Source: Primula veris (lineage: Eukaryota > Streptophyta > Magnoliopsida > Ericales > Primulaceae). From it: a stretch of DNA of 64,000 nucleotides. The translations under genes and the position numbers were made by a program. Shown piece after piece: positions 60,101-64,000 of this stretch. A model generated the notes under the pieces. That model saw nothing but the letters and a program-made list of their open reading frames with translations. It searched no databases and was not told where the DNA came from. How positions within the stretch are numbered: position 1 is the stretch's first letter; every line of letters starts with the position of its first letter. Location of the stretch: the NCBI GenBank assembly GCA_963682055.1, contig OY821750.1, forward strand, positions 31,132,402 through 31,196,401. Direction: 5' to 3'.

Positions 60101-61086
60101 CGAGTCTCGGTAGCTGCAAATGAGAGATTTTTTCATACTTTATTTCTGATGAAAAGAAACTATTGAGCATATACTTTTGTTACATGGTAAGTATGTTATT
60201 AGTATATTAGATTGGAAAATTATAGTGATTGATAAGTCTCTACAATAAATCAAGATTAAACACACATCTAGAATTAAATACTCAGAACTTGAATGCTCCA
60301 AAATGTAATATACTGTGCATTTTTAATGGAAAATAAAGGTCAAGCTTAATTAGGACAAGTGGAAAATCAAGAGAACAAAATCCACTTTTTTGAGCATATA
60401 GGCTAAAAAAGGACTTACCCAAAGAAAGCTATAAGCCAAAAAGAAATGTAAAATGTGTTTTCCTCTCTTCTATACTTTTGGAAATTTGAAAATAATTTTT
60501 GTTTTTTTTGAAATAATTTGAAACTAAATTTAAAGCACAAATTAGCTAGCAGAACATATTGCGAATAAAAAGAAAGTTTATCAAATAACTTTAATAATTA
60601 CATACAACTTGCTGTTATAATGTCTTGTTTAAAATAGATTTTTGCAGTAGAAAACTCATTTGTTATTATTATTTTTATTTTCTCCAATGAAATGTACTAG
60701 TACATTCCAATAAACATCTCAATATATCTATCGAGTACAACATAGCCTAAAAAATTGTTCCTTGAAACTTCAAATTTATTTTTTGGCTGGAAAATGAAGA
60801 AATAAAGACAAAAACAGAAATAAAGGATTTGAAATTGGAAAACAGTTCTTAAAAAATAAAAACACCCTCAAATAATACCCACAAAATAAAAATAGAAAAA
60901 CTTGTTTAGCCTCTAAGAATATACAGTTTCACTGAAAGAAAGGAAATAAATTTGCAGAAAAATACCAGCATCATAAACAAGGCTAGTTTTGGCTAAACCA
61001 ATGGGAGAGGATTTAGAATGTGTTGCTTTGCAATTATTCAATAAATTTCTCCTTAAAACTGCCCAACACCCACACTTCTTCTCCAT
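57183..61086 (-). CDS. PBL34/35/36: Receptor-like cytoplasmic kinase VII (PBL34/35/36 group), complete
   Basis: Ser/Thr kinase that relays signals from surface pattern-recognition and growth receptors; the PBL34-36 group acts in immune signalling in Arabidopsis. Exons: 60966-61086, 59794-60113, 58904-59039, 58694-58827, 58479-58602, 57183-57637; 1290 nt, 429 aa, all GT-AG. The N-terminus [13 protein letters not shown] and [19 protein letters not shown] is the conserved signature of this group and fixes the start. Kinase features: [21 protein letters not shown]-loop 102-110, Lys133, alpha-C Glu149, catalytic loop [10 protein letters not shown] (Asp227, YRD in place of HRD as usual in RLCK VII), DFG 245-247, activation-loop [39 protein letters not shown] near the tail. 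There is no transmembrane segment and no Gly2; membrane anchoring may use Cys5/Cys7. The activity residues are intact. Confidence 0.97.
57735..57940. repeat. Dispersed TIR element in PBL intron 5
   Basis: About 200 bp between GGCATGCTTGGTTTCAGG and GCTATAACCAAACAAGGCC, with CCTTTTCAGGTCAGAATATT in the centre: the same family as in ARP6 intron 2 and TPR3 intron 23. The termini are inverted relative to each other. No target duplication could be fixed. Confidence 0.6.
59420..59790. repeat. Two dispersed TIR element copies in PBL intron 2
   Basis: Two neighbouring copies end in AAAGTTTCAACCAAACAAGGC (about 59580) and AAGCTGCAACCAAATAAGGCC (about 59765). The second has its other end at GGCTTGTCTGGCTGAACC (about 59627). 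The right copy ends only a few bases from the exon-2 donor. Confidence 0.6.
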
Positions 61087-61175
61087 CAGAAAGAAAGAAA
61101 GAAAGATAGAGATAAAGAGAGAAAAAGAGATTAGTATTTCACCATGCTTTTGAGGGGAAAAAAAGGCTATTTTAT
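61087..61175 (-). promoter_or_regulatory. PBL 5' leader, CT-rich
   Basis: On the minus strand the ATG is preceded by a CTTT/CTCT-rich tract (about 61089-61130), typical of a plant 5'UTR. No TATA box was seen between it and the MITE at 61176. Confidence 0.45.
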
Positions 61176-61364
61176 CGCTACGAGAAAATGTCCAGATAGC
61201 AACAAATCAAAAACTGTTTGTAAAATAAGTATCGTTATACTTTAGCAATAGTATAACAACATTATTAGTTGCTATTCAGTTGGTTAAGTTTAGCGACACT
61301 TGCTTTACCAATGGTTTTAAAAAAGGTGACCGTTGTTATCCCGATATTTTATTTTATTATAGTG
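61176..61364. mobile_element. MITE in the PBL promoter region
   Basis: CGCTACGAGAAAATGTCC on the left and GATATTTTATTTTATTATAGTG on the right are inverted. The interior (AACTGTTTGTAAAATAAGT, AGCGACACTTGCTTTACCAA) is related to the hairpin MITE at 40301. It sits about 90 bp upstream of the PBL start codon. No exact target duplication was identified. Confidence 0.6.
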
Positions 61365-62893
61365 TAACCATGAAACAAGATGAGAGAAAGAAAGAGAGAG
61401 AGATTTGTCATGATCAGCATTATCACAGTATGTACAAAAAGAGCTTTTTTAAGCACTCAATCTTTTTCCTCTAGGGACAAAATAGCTAATGGGGCATCTC
61501 TTTCTTTCTTTTCTTTTCTTATCTCACTCTCTCTTTTTAGCAACATTTTAGGATATACATATTCCGCGGGAATATTACTTTAAATTAATCCAGCTTGTTA
61601 GTCAAAAGTTTGCATAAAAAAATAAATTTAGATTTTGATACTTTTGGTCTAATCCTTTAAGTTTCATAAACATATCAATAAAGGATTCGGACCATTCGGC
61701 CATGGGTAAATTGTGACGGTATCGATATGTTTTATAACGGATAATCAAAATGGAACAAAGATTATATTTTAAATGTCGTAAAAGATTTATATTGAAGATC
61801 TTACAAAAGCTTATGTGGTGTTCATATTGGAGTCTTGTAATTGCCAAGTTGATTATTTTTGTTCTCTTTTAAGGGTTTGACTTTTGTAAATATTAAGAGC
61901 TATAGTTAATTACATTTGAAAATTACAAATATAGACTTATTTTAAAATTAAATAATTATTATTGTCAAAATTTGGAATACATTCATTGAAATATGTGAGG
62001 ATATTATAGTACTTTATAATTTTTTTTTAATGATAAAATAGAAAAATGCACACTTATTTTGAAATAAATAAATATGAAACAGTGAACATTTATTGAGTGA
62101 CGAGTGACGAATGTGTACTATTATACTTTTAGAAATTAGATATACAATTATATTCCTCATGATTAGCCAAGTTTGTGAATATTGAATTAATGACGTTGCT
62201 TTTGGAAGTATTCGGTATCTTTTCTGCCAAGTTTAAATTCCTACACTGATTTTCAAACTCATATGCATAAGAATTAAGGAAGAAATACAGTTATTAAGTT
62301 ATGGGAAAAGTTTTATTGTATATATTCTAGGTATAAAGCTACAAGTTTAACTAAAAAGCAAAAATGATCATTTAGTATAAGAGTTGAGATTTAATTATAA
62401 ATATTTGGATTTAAAATCAATTTTAAAATTAGCTATAGAGATGCTCAAGCGACGTTGCCTCACTTTTCTCTTTATATTTTCGTTGATGCTCTATGATGCA
62501 ACTTCGATAAGTGCTAATTGTTAAAAAAAAAACAAAAATGTGAGGTTTTAGTCATACATGTCCGACTAGACCTTAACTTATTTATATATGTACTAAACCT
62601 TAACTTTCCCTAACTAAAAAACCCAAAAATGAGAAAAAATATGTAATTGAGTAGATAGATAATTTCTTCAACATACAAGTGTAGTCTTTCTCTCCTTTTG
62701 TGTAATTTGATGGTGTGATATGATAATTATTAATTATCTTCAGTCAGATCATTTGAAATGTTTTAATAAATTAATATGATTTAGGAGATAATGCACATTA
62801 ACCTTACATGCACCCGCCCGCTAACCAAACCGAAAAATATTACTAATATATAACTATTTTAAAGTCTGTTTAAAAAAAAAATTACATTTGCAG
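61365..62893. other. Gene-free AT-rich stretch upstream of PBL
   Basis: Includes a GA-rich patch (61380-61400) and a CT-rich patch (61498-61535) that could belong to the displaced PBL promoter. No gene or complete element recognised beyond that. Confidence 0.45.
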
Positions 62894-63417
62894 TAATGCT
62901 ATAGAGCCTGACTGGCTCAACCAGACTGAATACCAGACAGTCTTTTATGTAATTTTTAGAATTCTTTTGACAGCCAACCAAAACAAAAATAAAACCCCAA
63001 ATATAATATTTATGAAACCCTAGTTGAAACTACACTAAATTTAAATATTAATTAAAAATATTTAAAATTTTAATGATTTTAATATATTTTATTTGACTAT
63101 TCAACAAAATAAAACCTCAAATATAATATGTATGTAACTCTGATCGAGACTACCATAAACTTAAATATTAATTAAAAATATTTAAAATTTTAATAATTTT
63201 AATATATTTTATTTGACGATTTAACAAAATAAAAACTCAAATATAATATTATAGAACCATATTCGAGACTATCCTAAACTTAAATATTAATTAAATATAT
63301 TAAATATATGGCCGAATAGCATACTCTTAAATTTCGGGGTGAAAATAAAATTTTAAATTTATATTAAGGACTGGTGTGTTGAGAGTCTGGTTGAATGTAT
63401 CTGGCTCATTAGCATTA
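62894..63417. mobile_element. Long-TIR element carrying 119-bp tandem repeats
   Basis: The left end TAATGCTATAGAGCC...TCAACCAGACTG...CAGACAGTC is mirrored at the right end by GACTGGTGTG...AGTCTGGTTGA...GGCTCATTAGCATTA, about 50-bp imperfect inverted termini. Between them a 119-bp unit (CAAATATAATAT, CTTAAATATTAATTAAA, TTTAAAATTTTAAT, TATTTTATTTGAC) is repeated about 2.7 times, starting near 62995, 63115 and 63235. No ORF. A non-autonomous DNA transposon is the best reading. Confidence 0.75.
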
Positions 63418-64000
63418 TTGGTCATATATTCTCCTTCACTCAGAAATAATTTTGGTGCAAGAGAAACTGATATTTTGATAAAAATTAACAGTTCCATTGT
63501 TCCATAAAAGATTAGATTCCGTCTCAATTTTTTCAATCCATATGGTAATAACTCTCACTTTATGAATAATTAGTAACATAACTAGTTAATTACGAACGTA
63601 TAGGATCATTTCGATTTATGTTCTTAACAAATGAGAAAACTGACTTAGTTAAGATATTTTAACCTTTTGATTCGTTTATGATATATTACCCCTTATTCTG
63701 TGACTTTTTTAAGGTTGGAAAGCTATAAACATTGCAATAAAGGGGACCAAATTAGTGTGATTGGTTTTGACTGCCATGAAAAATTCAAGCTCTTTGAATC
63801 TATTAATATATTTTTCAGTTTATTAATATCTATTAGGTTTTTAATATGTGACACACCCAAAATAATAGTGTACTAGATTCACGATAGTGTTAATCGTTCG
63901 GTGGTCATTCCAAAATACACTATTATTTAGTGTGTCAACCAATAGTACTTTTTAGTTTTAATTTTAAATTAATTTTATGGTAGATATTTTTGGGTTTATT
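63418..64000. other. Right edge: gene-free, with dispersed repeat
   Basis: AT-rich. From about 63850 there is GTGACACACCCAAAATAATAGTG and, facing it, CACTATTATTTAGTGTGTC (about 63919-63937), an inverted pair. TTTTAATTTTAAATTAATTTTA after it is shared with 50.67 kb. The window ends inside this repeat. Confidence 0.5.

Overview
This is plant nuclear DNA, almost certainly from a eudicot. It is AT-rich, has long intergenic stretches full of miniature transposons, and carries intron-rich genes whose GT-AG exons rebuild proteins close to well-known Arabidopsis families. I cannot name the species from the sequence. No tRNA, rRNA, CRISPR or prokaryote-type feature was seen. All four recognisable genes lie on the minus strand. 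Exon models were built by hand by checking frame, splice sites and family similarity.

Layout: (1) 63-5175, the 5' five exons of ACTIN-RELATED PROTEIN 6 (ARP6, SWR1 chromatin-remodelling subunit); the 3' end runs off the left edge. Its first intron holds a pyrimidine-rich tandem array that has copied the exon-1 splice-donor edge six times. (2) 6747-18035, a complete 25-exon TOPLESS-RELATED 3-type corepressor (1129 aa) with a 5'UTR intron made largely of tandem repeats. (3) 19.5-26.7 kb, gene-free DNA with a four-copy ~200-bp tandem array, two CACTA-type MITEs and a possible solo LTR. (4) 26735-35123, a complete 15-exon TBC/Rab-GAP (646 aa), with a ~390-bp unit repeated about 3.3 times just upstream. 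(5) 36.6-57.2 kb, a 20-kb gene-poor block. It contains a dead minus-strand Ty1/copia retrotransposon (about 40.83-47.55 kb) with a nested 1260-bp solo LTR, a diverged 182/205-bp direct duplication on both sides of the copia copy, and several MITEs. (6) 57183-61086, a complete six-exon receptor-like cytoplasmic kinase of the PBL34/35/36 group (429 aa). (7) 61.1-64.0 kb, its promoter region with a MITE, then a long-TIR element that contains 119-bp tandem repeats.

The four genes belong to different processes: H2A.Z deposition, corepression, vesicle traffic and receptor signalling. There is no sign that they form a functional cluster. The unusual content is structural: tandem amplification has struck an intron splice donor, a 5'UTR intron and a promoter, and miniature elements lie next to or inside genes.
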